In this document: positions 12,001 to 26,048 of the stretch, piece by piece | Layout: each line of letters opens with the position of its first letter | Position numbering within the stretch: the first letter of the stretch is position 1 | Position numbers and translations under genes: made by a program | DNA from: Balanoglossus misakiensis | Taxonomy: Eukaryota; Hemichordata | Assembly: GCA_040954595.2 (NCBI GenBank) | Contig: CM082597.2 | Span: 3,906,001 to 3,970,000 of the forward strand | Direction: 5' to 3' | DNA length: 64,000 bases | The notes under the pieces: model-generated | The model's input: only the letters and a program-made list of their open reading frames with translations | Database searches by the model: none | Told to the model about the DNA's origin: nothing

Positions 12001-15000
12001 CCGCGCCGCTGCCAACACAACACTACAAGAAAACTCCGAAATAACCAAATAAACCAAAGAGAACAAGAAGTAAACCTCACAGCTGTTACAGAGAAGTATT
12101 CCCACAAGAGTGGAAGAGGTTTGAAGAAGAAGATAAGAGAGGAAGAGGTAAGATACCGGTCGAGATCAGGAGAAACTCGGCGTGCAGTGCTCACGCATCG
12201 ACGCCCAAGCCTGGTCTGGCCTCTCGTCAGGGAATGTCGGGAGTTTTGCATCTACCCACGTGATACACGCCCCGCCTCATATGGTAATTGACAGCTAGCT
12301 ACAGGGTGTCTTGACCTGAGATTCAGGAAAAAGTTGCATTTTTCCAAACCGGGAGGCTGCAGGTTGAAAGGGCGTTGACCTCAGCGATTCTACTATAGTC
12401 TCCTTCATGTAACACGAGTGCGGGCGCATTAAATATTCGCAAATTATCGACACACAGGTCGTCTTTGGGGACAAATAAATACCTTTAATATAAACGGTGA
12501 TATTGTTTATAGCTCATCACGGCTAATTTTTGGCTGAACTGAACACAATCTACCATAGCCGTGCAAAGCACACACATACAAACGTAAAACGGAGAATTTG
12601 ACGAACAATTTCGGCGATTTGCAAAACATATAAGCTTATATGAAAGCCGCCAACAAGGACACTGTAAGGCCAAGCGCCTACCGTTGAAATAAATATTTAT
12701 ATTGTCTGTTACAAAAGGGTTCGTGTTTAATATAACCGTGAATGATATACTAGTATAATATTATGTCATTCTAAATGAACGCCATGAATAAAGGTCACTC
12801 AGGGGTTATGAAGGTGAGCTATTGAAAATTTGGTGACTCCCCTCAATTTCTCACTTCACTGTTCCCCTTTCCATCAGGCGGCGATAAATTCGTCGACCTG
12901 ATAAACATTAGACTGTCCCTACACAAGCGTTGAGTTTTATTTAATTTAGCCGTTTGTCATTCGGCTGAATCTTAAAGTTTTTGTCTACTACTAGTAGGAA
13001 AGCAGTTTCACTGACCACGATATTTTCCCTGCTTCCCGCCCTGCCTACACACGGCATGATGCAACCGATCGATAAAAATCAACTCGCCCTATTCAACAGT
13101 TGCAACATTGTATTAAAACAAAGGAAGCCAGGCGAGCGTACGTGCAGCACGATTTTTATCCCACCGCGCCGCTGCCAACACAACACTACAAGAAAACTCC
13201 GAAATAACCAAATAAACCAAAGACACCAAGAAGTAAACCTCACAGCTGTTACAGAGAAGTATTCCCACAAGCGTGGAAGAGGTTTGAAGAAGAAGATAAG
13301 AGAGGAAGCGGTAAGATAGCGGTCGAGATCAGGAGAAACTCGGCGTGCAGTGCTCACGCACCGACGCCCAAGCCTGATCTGGCGTCTCGTCAAGGGATGT
13401 CGGGAGTTTTGCATCTACGTGATACACGCCCCGCCTCATATGGTAATTGACAACTCGCTACAGGGTGTCTTGACCTGAGATTCAGGAAAAAGTCGCATTT
13501 TTCCAAACCGGGAGGCTGGAGGTTGAAAGGGCGTCGACCTCAGCGATTCTACTATAGTCTCCTTCATGTAACTCGAGTGCGGGCGCATTAAATGTTCGCA
13601 AATTATCGACATACAGATCGTCTTTAGGGACAATTAAATACCTTTGTTTTATAAACGGCGATATTGTTTATAGCTCGTCATCGCTAATTTTTGGCTGAAC
13701 TGAACACAATCTACCGTAGCCGTGCAAAGCACACACATTCAAACGTAAAACGCAGAATTTGACGAACAATTTAGACGATTTCAAAACCATATACGCTTAT
13801 ATGAAAGCCGCCATCAAGAACACTGTAAGGCCAAAGCGCCTACCGATGAAAAGAAATTATATTGTCTGTTAGAAAAGGATGCGTGTTTAATATAACCGTG
13901 AATGACATACTAGTATTTTGTCATACTAAATGAACGCCATGATGCAAGGTCACTCAGGGGTTATGAAGGTGAGCTATTGAAAATTTGGTGACTCCCTTCA
14001 ATTTCTCACTTCACTGTTCCCCTTTCCATCAGGCGGCGATAAATTCGTCGACCTGATAAACATTAGACTGTCCCTACACAAGCGTTGAGTTTTATTTAAT
14101 TTAGCCGTTTGTCATTCGGCTGAATCTTAAAGTTTTTGTCTACTACTAGTGGGAAAGCAGTTTCACTGACTACGATGTTTTCCCTGCTTCCCGCCCTGCC
14201 TACACACGGCATGATGCAACCGATCGATAAAAATCAACTCGCCCTATTCAACAGTTGCAACATTGTATTAGAACAAAGGAAGCCAGGCGAGCGTACGTGC
14301 AGCACGATTTTTTTCCCACCGCGCCGCTGCCAACACAACACTACAAATTCAAGGCGCAAGATATACGTTAACGAAGCCCAAAAGACAAATAAACAGACGT
14401 AGGAACGTCGGCACAAACAAGGCATGGACGGCGAAGCTTCGAACCATAAACCCTTGGCTATGTGACGTATAAGTTTTGCGCATGGCAGAACATGTGCTAC
14501 GCTACGAACTGCATTGATCATTGTTGACATCAGCCCACCGCGGCACCAGTGCCGTACAAGAAAACTCCGAAATAACCAAATAAACCAAAGAGACCAAGAA
14601 GTAAACCTCACAGCTGTTACAGAGAAGTATTCCCACAAGCGTGGAAGAGGTTTGAAGAAGAAGATAAGAGAGGAAGAGGTAAGATAGCGGTCGAGATCAG
14701 GAGAAACTCGGCGTGCCGTGCTCACGCACCGACGCCCAAGCCTGATCTGGCGTCTCGTCAAGGGATGTCGGGAGTTTTGCATCTACGTGATACACGCCCC
14801 GCCTCATATGGTAATTGACAACTCGCTACAGGGTGTCTTGACCTGAGATTCAGGAAAAAGTCGTATTTTTCCAAACCAGGAGTCTGCAGGTTGAAAGGGC
14901 GTCGACCTTAGCGATTCTACTATAGTCTCCTTCATGTAACTCGAGAATGGGCGCATTAAATGTTCGTAAATTATCGACAAACAGATCGTCTTTGGGGACA

Positions 15001-18000
15001 AATAAATACCTTTAATATAAACGGTGATATTGTTTATAGCTCATCACGGCTAATTTTTGGCTGAACTGAACACAATCTACCATAGCCGTGCAAAGCACAC
15101 ACATACAAACGTAAAACGGAGAATTTGACGAACAATTTCGGCGATTTGCAAAACATATAAGCTTATATGAAAGCCGCCAACAAGGACACTGTAAGGCCAA
15201 GCGCCTACCGTTGAAATAAATATTTATATTGTCTGTTACAAAAGGGTTCGTGTTTAATATAACCGTGAATGATATACTAGTATAATATTATGTCATTCTA
15301 AATGAACGCCATGAATAAAGGTCACTCAGGGGTTATGAAGGTGAGCTATTGAAAATTTGGTGACTCCCCTCAATTTCTCACTTCACTGTTCCCCTTTCCA
15401 TCAGGCGGCGATAAATTCGTCGACCTGATAAACATTAGACTGTCCCTACACAAGCGTTGAGTTTTATTTAATTTAGCCGTTTGTCATTCGGCTGAATCTT
15501 AAAGTTTTTGTCTACTACTAGTAGGAAAGCAGTTTCACTGACCACGATATTTTCCCTGCTTCCCGCCCTGCCTACACACGGCATGATGCAACCGATCGAT
15601 AAAAATCAACTCGCCCTATTCAACAGTTGCAACATTGTATTAGAACAAAGGAAGCCAGGCGAGCGTACGTGCAGCACGATTTTTTTCCCACCGCGCCGCT
15701 GCCAACACAACACTACAAATTCAAGGCGCAAGATATACGTTAACGAAGCCCAAAAGACAAATAAACAGACGTAGGAACGTCGGCACAAACAAGGCATGGA
15801 CGGCGAAGCTTCGAACCATAAACCCTTGGCTATGTGACGTATAAGTTTTGCGCATGGCAGAACATGTGCTACGCTACGAACTGCATTGATCATTGTTGAC
15901 ATCAGCCCACCGCGGCACCAGTGCCGTACAAGAAAACTCCGAAATAACCAAATAAACCAAAGAGACCAAGAAGTAAACCTCACAGCTGTTACAGAGAAGT
16001 ATTCCCACAAGCGTGGAAGAGGTTTGAAGAAGAAGATAAGAGAGGAAGAGGTAAGATAGCGGTCGAGATCAGGAGAAACTCGGCGTGCCGTGCTCACGCA
16101 CCGACGCCCAAGCCTGATCTGGCGTCTCGTCAAGGGATGTCGGGAGTTTTGCATCTACGTGATACACGCCCCGCCTCATATGGTAATTGACAACTCGCTA
16201 CAGGGTGTCTTGACCTGAGATTCAGGAAAAAGTCGTATTTTTCCAAACCAGGAGTCTGCAGGTTGAAAGGGCGTCGACCTTAGCGATTCTACTATAGTCT
16301 CCTTCATGTAACTCGAGAATGGGCGCATTAAATGTTCGTAAATTATCGACAAACAGATCGTCTTTGGGGACAAATAAATACCTTTAATATAAACGGTGAT
16401 ATTGTTTATAGCTCATCACGGCTAATTTTTGGCTGAACTGAACACAATCTACCATAGCCGTGCAAAGCACACACATACAAACGTAAAACGGAGAATTTGA
16501 CGAACAATTTCGGCGATTTGCAAACCATATAAGCTTATATGAAAGCCGCCAACAAAAACACTGTAAGGCCAAAGCGCCTACCGTTGAAAAAAATTATTTT
16601 GTCTGTTAGAAAAGGATGCGTGTTTAATATAACCTTGAATGATATACTATAGTTTTATGTCATACTAAACGAACGCCATGAATAAAGGTCACTCAGGGTT
16701 TATGAAGGTGAGCTATTGAAAATTTGGTGACCCCTCAATTTCTCACTTCACTGTTCCCCTTTCCATCAGGCGGCGATAAATTCGTCGGCCTGATGGGCAT
16801 TAGACTGTCTCTACACAAGCGTTGAGTTTTATTTAATTTAGCCGTTTGTCATTCGGCTGAATCTAAAAGTTTTTGTCTACTACTAGTGGGAAAGCAGTTT
16901 CACTGACTACGATGTTTTCCCTGCTTCCCGCCCTGCCTACACACAGCATACTAGCATGATGCAACCGATCGATAAAAATCAACTCGCCCTATTCAACAGT
17001 TGCAACATTGTATTAAAACAAAGGAAGCCAGGCGAGCGTACGTGCAGCACGGTTTTTATCCCACCGCGCCGCTGCCAACACAACACTACAAGAAAACTCC
17101 GAAATAACCAAATAAACCAAAGAGAACAAGAAGTAAACCTCACAGCTGTTACAGAGAAGTATTCCCACAAGAGTGGAAGAGGTTTGAAGAAGAAGATAAG
17201 AGAGGAAGAGGTAAGATACCGGTCGAGATCAGGAGAAACTCGGCGTGCAGTGCTCACGCATCGACGCCCAAGCCTGGTCTGGCCTCTCGTCAGGGAATGT
17301 CGGGAGTTTTGCATCTACCCACGTGATACACGCCCCGCCTCATATGGTAATTGACAGCTAGCTACAGGGTGTCTTGACCTGAGATTCAGGAAAAAGTTGC
17401 ATTTTTCCAAACCGGGAGGCTGCAGGTTGAAAGGGCGTTGACCTCAGCGATTCTACTATAGTCTCCTTCATGTAACACGAGTGCGGGCGCATTAAATATT
17501 CGCAAATTATCGACACACAGGTCGTCTTTGGGGACAAATAAATACCTTTAATATAAACGGTGATATTGTTTATAGCTCATCACGGCTAATTTTTGGCTGA
17601 ACTGAACACAATCTACCATAGCCGTGCAAAGCACACACATACAAACGTAAAACGGAGAATTTGACGAACAATTTCGGCGATTTGCAAAACATATAAGCTT
17701 ATATGAAAGCCGCCAACAAGGACACTGTAAGGCCAAGCGCCTACCGTTGAAATAAATATTTATATTGTCTGTTACAAAAGGGTTCGTGTTTAATATAACC
17801 GTGAATGATATACTAGTATAATATTATGTCATTCTAAATGAACGCCATGAATAAAGGTCACTCAGGGGTTATGAAGGTGAGCTATTGAAAATTTGGTGAC
17901 TCCCCTCAATTTCTCACTTCACTGTTCCCCTTTCCATCAGGCGGCGATAAATTCGTCGACCTGATAAACATTAGACTGTCCCTACACAAGCGTTGAGTTT

Positions 18001-21000
18001 TATTTAATTTAGCCGTTTGTCATTCGGCTGAATCTTAAAGTTTTTGTCTACTACTAGTAGGAAAGCAGTTTCACTGACCACGATATTTTCCCTGCTTCCC
18101 GCCCTGCCTACACACGGCATGATGCAACCGATCGATAAAAATCAACTCGCCCTATTCAACAGTTGCAACATTGTATTAAAACAAAGGAAGCCAGGCGAGC
18201 GTACGTGCAGCACGATTTTTATCCCACCGCGCCGCTGCCAACACAACACTACAAGAAAACTCCGAAATAACCAAATAAACCAAAGACACCAAGAAGTAAA
18301 CCTCACAGCTGTTACAGAGAAGTATTCCCACAAGCGTGGAAGAGGTTTGAAGAAGAAGATAAGAGAGGAAGCGGTAAGATAGCGGTCGAGATCAGGAGAA
18401 ACTCGGCGTGCAGTGCTCACGCACCGACGCCCAAGCCTGATCTGGCGTCTCGTCAAGGGATGTCGGGAGTTTTGCATCTACGTGATACACGCCCCGCCTC
18501 ATATGGTAATTGACAACTCGCTACAGGGTGTCTTGACCTGAGATTCAGGAAAAAGTCGCATTTTTCCAAACCGGGAGGCTGGAGGTTGAAAGGGCGTCGA
18601 CCTCAGCGATTCTACTATAGTCTCCTTCATGTAACTCGAGTGCGGGCGCATTAAATGTTCGCAAATTATCGACATACAGATCGTCTTTAGGGACAATTAA
18701 ATACCTTTGTTTTATAAACGGCGATATTGTTTATAGCTCGTCATCGCTAATTTTTGGCTGAACTGAACACAATCTACCGTAGCCGTGCAAAGCACACACA
18801 TTCAAACGTAAAACGCAGAATTTGACGAACAATTTAGACGATTTCAAAACCATATACGCTTATATGAAAGCCGCCATCAAGAACACTGTAAGGCCAAAGC
18901 GCCTACCGATGAAAAGAAATTATATTGTCTGTTAGAAAAGGATGCGTGTTTAATATAACCGTGAATGACATACTAGTATTTTGTCATACTAAATGAACGC
19001 CATGATGCAAGGTCACTCAGGGGTTATGAAGGTGAGCTATTGAAAATTTGGTGACTCCCTTCAATTTCTCACTTCACTGTTCCCCTTTCCATCAGGCGGC
19101 GATAAATTCGTCGACCTGATAAACATTAGACTGTCCCTACACAAGCGTTGAGTTTTATTTAATTTAGCCGTTTGTCATTCGGCTGAATCTTAAAGTTTTT
19201 GTCTACTACTAGTGGGAAAGCAGTTTCACTGACTACGATGTTTTCCCTGCTTCCCGCCCTGCCTACACACGGCATGATGCAACCGATCGATAAAAATCAA
19301 CTCGCCCTATTCAACAGTTGCAACATTGTATTAGAACAAAGGAAGCCAGGCGAGCGTACGTGCAGCACGATTTTTTTCCCACCGCGCCGCTGCCAACACA
19401 ACACTACAAATTCAAGGCGCAAGATATACGTTAACGAAGCCCAAAAGACAAATAAACAGACGTAGGAACGTCGGCACAAACAAGGCATGGACGGCGAAGC
19501 TTCGAACCATAAACCCTTGGCTATGTGACGTATAAGTTTTGCGCATGGCAGAACATGTGCTACGCTACGAACTGCATTGATCATTGTTGACATCAGCCCA
19601 CCGCGGCACCAGTGCCGTACAAGAAAACTCCGAAATAACCAAATAAACCAAAGAGACCAAGAAGTAAACCTCACAGCTGTTACAGAGAAGTATTCCCACA
19701 AGCGTGGAAGAGGTTTGAAGAAGAAGATAAGAGAGGAAGAGGTAAGATAGCGGTCGAGATCAGGAGAAACTCGGCGTGCCGTGCTCACGCACCGACGCCC
19801 AAGCCTGATCTGGCGTCTCGTCAAGGGATGTCGGGAGTTTTGCATCTACGTGATACACGCCCCGCCTCATATGGTAATTGACAACTCGCTACAGGGTGTC
19901 TTGACCTGAGATTCAGGAAAAAGTCGTATTTTTCCAAACCAGGAGTCTGCAGGTTGAAAGGGCGTCGACCTTAGCGATTCTACTATAGTCTCCTTCATGT
20001 AACTCGAGAATGGGCGCATTAAATGTTCGTAAATTATCGACAAACAGATCGTCTTTGGGGACAAATAAATACCTTTAATATAAACGGTGATATTGTTTAT
20101 AGCTCATCACGGCTAATTTTTGGCTGAACTGAACACAATCTACCATAGCCGTGCAAAGCACACACATACAAACGTAAAACGGAGAATTTGACGAACAATT
20201 TCGGCGATTTGCAAAACATATAAGCTTATATGAAAGCCGCCAACAAGGACACTGTAAGGCCAAGCGCCTACCGTTGAAATAAATATTTATATTGTCTGTT
20301 ACAAAAGGGTTCGTGTTTAATATAACCGTGAATGATATACTAGTATAATATTATGTCATTCTAAATGAACGCCATGAATAAAGGTCACTCAGGGGTTATG
20401 AAGGTGAGCTATTGAAAATTTGGTGACTCCCCTCAATTTCTCACTTCACTGTTCCCCTTTCCATCAGGCGGCGATAAATTCGTCGACCTGATAAACATTA
20501 CTGAACACAATCTACCGTAGCCGTGCAAAGTACACGCATGTTGAGTTCTGGTTTATCGACAAAAGCATTCTACTCGTTTATATATCCGAGTAAAAAGTGA
20601 GACGGTTCAAGTAGACTAAATAAGGCATGCCGGCTCACTTGTGACAATAATGAGTCCCAAATCTCGCTTAAAAATGCCGAAGCTGACGTTTACTATATCT
20701 CGCGTGCATATCAAATATGAGTTCTATCATAATGATTAATATTACACCGAGTCACGATTTCACAGAGAGAGATAGAGAGAGAGGGGGGGGGGAGAGCAAA
20801 TGTGAACGCTAACTAAAGGAATATCACAAATATGGCAAAGTAGTAAATTTGATACACCAACGCACAGATAACATTTCAATCAACGGTGTAGTTTCATGAC
20901 CGTACTTAACACAGGGCATCACATCATACACACACTGATATACCACCCTGATAGCAAGTACATGTACATGCACTCTCATTCTGGTCTCCATGTGGGGTAA

Positions 21001-24000
21001 AGTAGGGCCTGGCAATGCTATTTCGCCTCATCGTGATTCCATGTGGCTGGTGACCTCGATTGACCCCCGTGAACCGTAAATCCACTAAGAATGAAACTGG
21101 GCTCGAGTGTGGAGTTTTCAATCGAGAATTGACTCATCTGGTAAATTCAAGCCGACGTCAGTCATATAGGCCTATAATATGAAATGCAACACCGATGAAG
21201 AAAATATTTACTGAAAATTGCATTGTTTCACATACCAGATGACGTATGAAATCAAATGATATATCAGTGATACTTTTGTGTTCTTCTAAACTAGTTTACA
21301 AAATTTCTCTTCATTTTGGTTTAGATTTACTATCTTGGTATCCATCTCCTGAAATCCAAGCTCTTTTCACGATAACGTGAAGCTATCCAATAAATTCATA
21401 TTATATTTGACAAGCTCAGTGTTTCAATCAAGGGTTTGTAAACTGAACTAAACCGCGGCATAAAAGATATATCCGCCGATGTGAGAACAGTTAAGCTGTC
21501 TGCAAACACGCCGTTATCCAAATGTTTGTCTTGTTGTTGACCTGCATTGGTAGACAAGTGCGCAGTCGTCTGCTTGGACGCCTCGGTTACTGTACGTTGA
21601 CTGAGTTTGTCGTAAACGCGCGCCTTTTTGCGGCGGATACGGCCACCGTGTTTTTTTGTTCTGGATTGTGATACATACATACATACATACATACATACAT
21701 ACATACATACATACATACATACATACATACATACTTATGCATAGGTGTGATTCTAACAGATATATTTGGAAATGTTGAACTTATTTACAAATCTAAAACG
21801 TATTGGTACAATGCCACTGAGGATTATGAAATATAAAGTGCGGATTTCTTTTTCATTTGATAGGAAATCTCGGATTGTCACCAAATACAAATAAACTACA
21901 AGCAGTTGATACAAAACAATACCAATGTACTGACCCCTGGAAAAAACACAAAGCCAAGTGGCTATGATTGAATTGTCGAGACAAGGTTGCCATAACTACG
22001 CGTCTGTTTGAAATGCCGAAGTTGCTAGTTAAACTTTTGGCGCAAGCCGGTGCGTTGCATATTTTTACACACGCGCCAAACTTGGCTTACCGAGCAAAAA
22101 TATGGTGTGTATTTTAATGGTGTCTGTGTTATCGTTACCAAGGCAGCAATATTTTATTGAGATTTACAAGAGGCGTGTATTTTTTCTTTATTGACAACTG
22201 TAACCGTTGATAGTTTCTTCAGAGTCTTCAACGCATGTGGCCATAACACATAAACTAGGGTTAATTCTCCTCCTTGGGCAGAGTTTCAATTGAACTGTAA
22301 ACGGTTACCATTATAGTTTTACGAGGCAGTCGTCAGTAGACTGTACTTATTAACTTTGGACGTCGTATAAAATGACGAGAAGTCATGACTCCAGTGACGA
22401 AATATGACTTTAATGTTGGACACCAGCTTCGAAATTTATTACCAAGGCCCGAATTTTCGCTTTCGTGGATATCTGACTTATTCGCCGTTCCTCAAGAATA
22501 AAGTCTGCCCAAAGACACAGTCTCAGCTTGACTGTCGAAATGCCTGTGCTTTTGTTAAAAATCAAATGACGCAGTCGGTGTCATAGGTTTAAATTGTGTA
22601 AATCATGTGTTACTTCCCACAGCCGAGTGTCAAAGTTTCAGAATTTTCTGTTACGCAAGCGAAACAAAGGCCAAAAGGACACAAACGGCTGTCGACTATA
22701 ATTGACCATCATCGATTACCGCCATTACCACTTCCGCCATCATCATCACCCCCTCCCCCTCCCCTCCTCCTCCTCCTCATCATCATCATCACCACCACCA
22801 CGACTACCACCATATACGTTGTCTGATCTTGAAGGAGCGTTCGTCATCAAATGACCATAATTATAAGTCGATATCCTGAACGATTACATGTCATTTTGTT
22901 GAAAGTTCAAATAACATCGTTTTACTCGGTTTATCGAACTGTTGACTTTAGCTCCCCATTAATGACAAGTACAAAAAAAAATCATATTAGACCAAGGCCG
23001 TAGACACAACAGCAGTGTCAAGTGTTTGTTTATACAACTATTAATATCACAAGATTAAGCAAACTCTGACGTCATCATCTCTTGACGACGCATGTCGCGG
23101 GGTCAGAGGTCGCAAATCTGTCTCAATCACTTAGCTACTGCCAGGGTAACGGTCGTTTTCGTTGGCGTGTTATCAGAAAGGCACACAGTCGCCGAACAGA
23201 ACAGTCAAACACAGGGTAAATATTTAGGTTTGCCACTGACAAGTTATTTCAAACATAGTGACTGTACACACGCTGTCTTGTATACCAACGTCTCGCCGGT
23301 TCTACAGGTTGTTAAATATCTCACAGGGCTTTCTGCTGTTGAAAATTACATTTCAGTTTCCCCGCTGCAATATCTGAGTGGGGAGGCTGGTTCTGTCGTC
23401 GCCGCTTTTTGACGGACAATGTTATCTTTGTAATTTTACGTGATGGGTCACACAAAGTTGGAAGAAGCTTGTTTTCTTAAAGAAATTAATTTCATAATCA
23501 GCTATGATGATTGACACACTGGTATACAGACACGGTCGTTACGCCATTGAATCGAGCGGAGACGATGCAGTCGGCAAAGTCGCACATTGCCGGTCATTGA
23601 CCTCAAACATTATGCGCTGGAAGGGGAGGGGGCGCTACACCAACTTACAAAACACACCACTCAACACATCAATGCAGTGTACCACTCTCCCCAAGATTCC
23701 AGCGGGAAAAGACGGCAACGTGACTATAACATGTATTTCATGCACGTTCTCCACGTCTGCCTGTGCATTAGTGCAAGACAGAATTACCAAGGCTTGCAAG
23801 GCATTAGCGAAATAGGCCTATGTTGCCCGGTTTTCGCTAATGCGATACCTGACAACTCAATTAGGTGACCCCGGTTGACCCCCGATGAAATGCACTGAGT
23901 TAATTCACGCGTAAAATTATCTTGATATCATAAAAGCTTTCCTTCGTGTTGGTTTAACGACATTAGCGTTGGCCAGTCCAGTTTCCTGTAGTTCTATAAC

Positions 24001-26013
24001 TTTGTTCAGATACTCTTCTCTGGACAGACAGACAGGTATCACGCAACTGTAGCACATCATTTGTCCTATAAACGACCCTCTGGCTGCCGTTTTGTTACTG
24101 TAAAAATAACTTCCATACTATTTGTGTCATTTTTTGCCGTATGTAGATTTTAGGCGAACAGGAAGAACCGTTTAACATACACTTTAACTGTGATGGCCAA
24201 TCACTGTACTGATGAATAGGACTTTGCTGTAACATTCATCGAACACAATTTTAAAACACTTTTTTCTCCATTGACTTGGAAAATGGGTTATCGCGTTCTA
24301 TTTCATAGCTGACGTGACTGAGACATCGATCTATTTCCGTAGTTACGCTTCATATAATTTTGTCGATTATTTTTTGCAACTCTTAAATGTGTTGATATTA
24401 GGTCGTATGGAAGTGTGCCGTTGAATAAAAACGATCGTGAAAGGTAACCATAATTATATCAGGGTGCATAATAAGTGGCAAGCGTGTTCCGGAATTTCAA
24501 TGCATGTGTCTGTCTGTCAGTCTTTTAACACTTGTTATTAATTTTCAATAAACACTATAATAATTTCCGGTTGTATACTGTAATTGGTCACAACGTGTAA
24601 CTAAATATTTTGATGAATATATACGTACATGAAATTAGATAATTATGGCATATACGAACGAGGCTGGCGCTGTATTGTCGTTTGTTCCACCTGTGCGTTC
24701 CATGCGACAGTGGGAGTTTCGTGACGTCACGTCGTTCACCAAAAGAATTCCATTGACACTTGCGGCTTCGAGGAATCCGAATGTGAGCAATCTTGTCTAT
24801 AAGCCCTCATAATTTGTGATTTCTGTAATCCAAAACTTGGTCTGCAGCCTGACGCATTGCTTGGAAATGCCAGATGGCAACGGTGGAATCGTTGAAGCGT
24901 TTGAACAATGAAGGTGTGAGGTACGTATGTAAAACAACAGTCAAATATATGTAAATTTGTCCGTGCGTTCACGTGTTTTAGCGCACTTTTTATCAATGGT
25001 CGTTTCTGTTATCGGCAGCAGTACACTATGTTACTTAGGTATACATGTATACCGTTGTATGGTGGGGCATATAGCCGTTCATCCAATTAACGCATGGGTC
25101 TTGTCAGGACGCGACCCAAGACAAATCATAATACAATAGTAATCGGATAATCCAAAGAAAACATTGTCAGATGCATCGCCAAATTACCCGCATTCAAAAT
25201 AGCGCAATGCGTCACTGGATCTAAACAAACATCCAGGTACATAATTATCCTTTCACAAGTTTCTCGTGGTAATTTTGTCGCGTCCAATTTATTTCAAATT
25301 GGACAAAACTATGATTCGTGTTAGCGTTTGAATGGGGAAAAGAAACTGGGCCTTTTAACATCTATGTTTGACTCGTCTGCATACATGTATGGCTATGAAT
25401 GCTGAAGAAAAAAGTAATGCACAAGACACTTTAACTCGACTAACAGCTGACAGTATTTCCAGTACAATGCACAAATGATAGACAGCCCCCAGCGTAGGAA
25501 AAATAAGCGAACAAATCGTGACGAACGTCTGTAAAATACAAAACCGAAATCGATTTTTGTTGCAATATTTTTTTCCCGCTTGCATTACTGTTATCGATTA
25601 TGACTTGGTCAACTCACAGCAAGCAGCGTTTGAAAAAAAAGTCTGAAGCGGTCCTCAATGAAGGAAACCCGAGGAGTGAGATTGTGGTGAGTGCAATCTC
25701 GATTGTGTGCCCGACAAAGACAGTTTCTTCGCGGTGTTGATTTTACCCCTTCGATTGTCACGACGTTCGGTTCCCCACTTCCCCTATTTCTTTTAATGTA
25801 GCTTGTATCGATTTAAGTTAGTGGGTTTTTGCTCGCTGTTTGGGGCAGTATTAAATATAGGTGTAAGTAATCGTTTAGCTTTTAGTGCAAATATCGATAG
25901 AAATTACAGAGTAGCTTTTATAAGATATCAATGCGACGGAAAAGGGAGAATTGTCGTTTACAGAAGTTTTCATAATGGAGACCTATTATTCACGCTGATC
26001 AGGTTATTACCAA

Positions 26014-26048
<35 letters not shown>

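Larger units (their letters stand above)
11449..16511. repeat. Higher-order repeat copy A (5063 bp, four satellite units)
   Basis: This block of units with periods 1171-1155-1372-1365 recurs with an offset of exactly 5063 bases. In every stretch I compared, including all repeated ORF translations, the two copies are identical. Unit four (15529 onward) matches unit three up to about 16511, then switches to the sequence found at 11449, as expected for an unequal crossover. Confidence 0.88.
10671..20537. repeat. Satellite-like tandem array, about 1.16-kb unit, eight copies
   Basis: The same sequence recurs head to tail. Using the anchor cagtttcact, unit starts fall at 10671, 11832, 13003, 14158, 15530, 16895, 18066 and 19221, so periods are 1161, 1171, 1155, 1372, 1365, 1171 and 1155. 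The last unit breaks off near 20500 and rejoins another part of the unit (to about 20537). The first unit is the most diverged. ORFs inside the unit (about 110-180 codons, mostly minus strand) recur only because the DNA recurs; they have no recognisable domain and differ by frame-disturbing indels, so I do not call genes. The whole array sits in intron 1 of the gene at 9036-31480. Confidence 0.93.

Noticed and set aside
11893-20263. Repeated ORFs of 62-182 codons on both strands of the satellite (for example minus-strand 14234-14782)
   Set aside because: They recur because the DNA is tandemly repeated. Both strands are open at once, lengths change with indels between units, there is no recognisable domain, and the insertion extends one of them by chance.
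23092-23412. 106-codon ORF in the long intron
   Set aside because: No homology cue, no conserved pattern, no splice-consistent neighbour.
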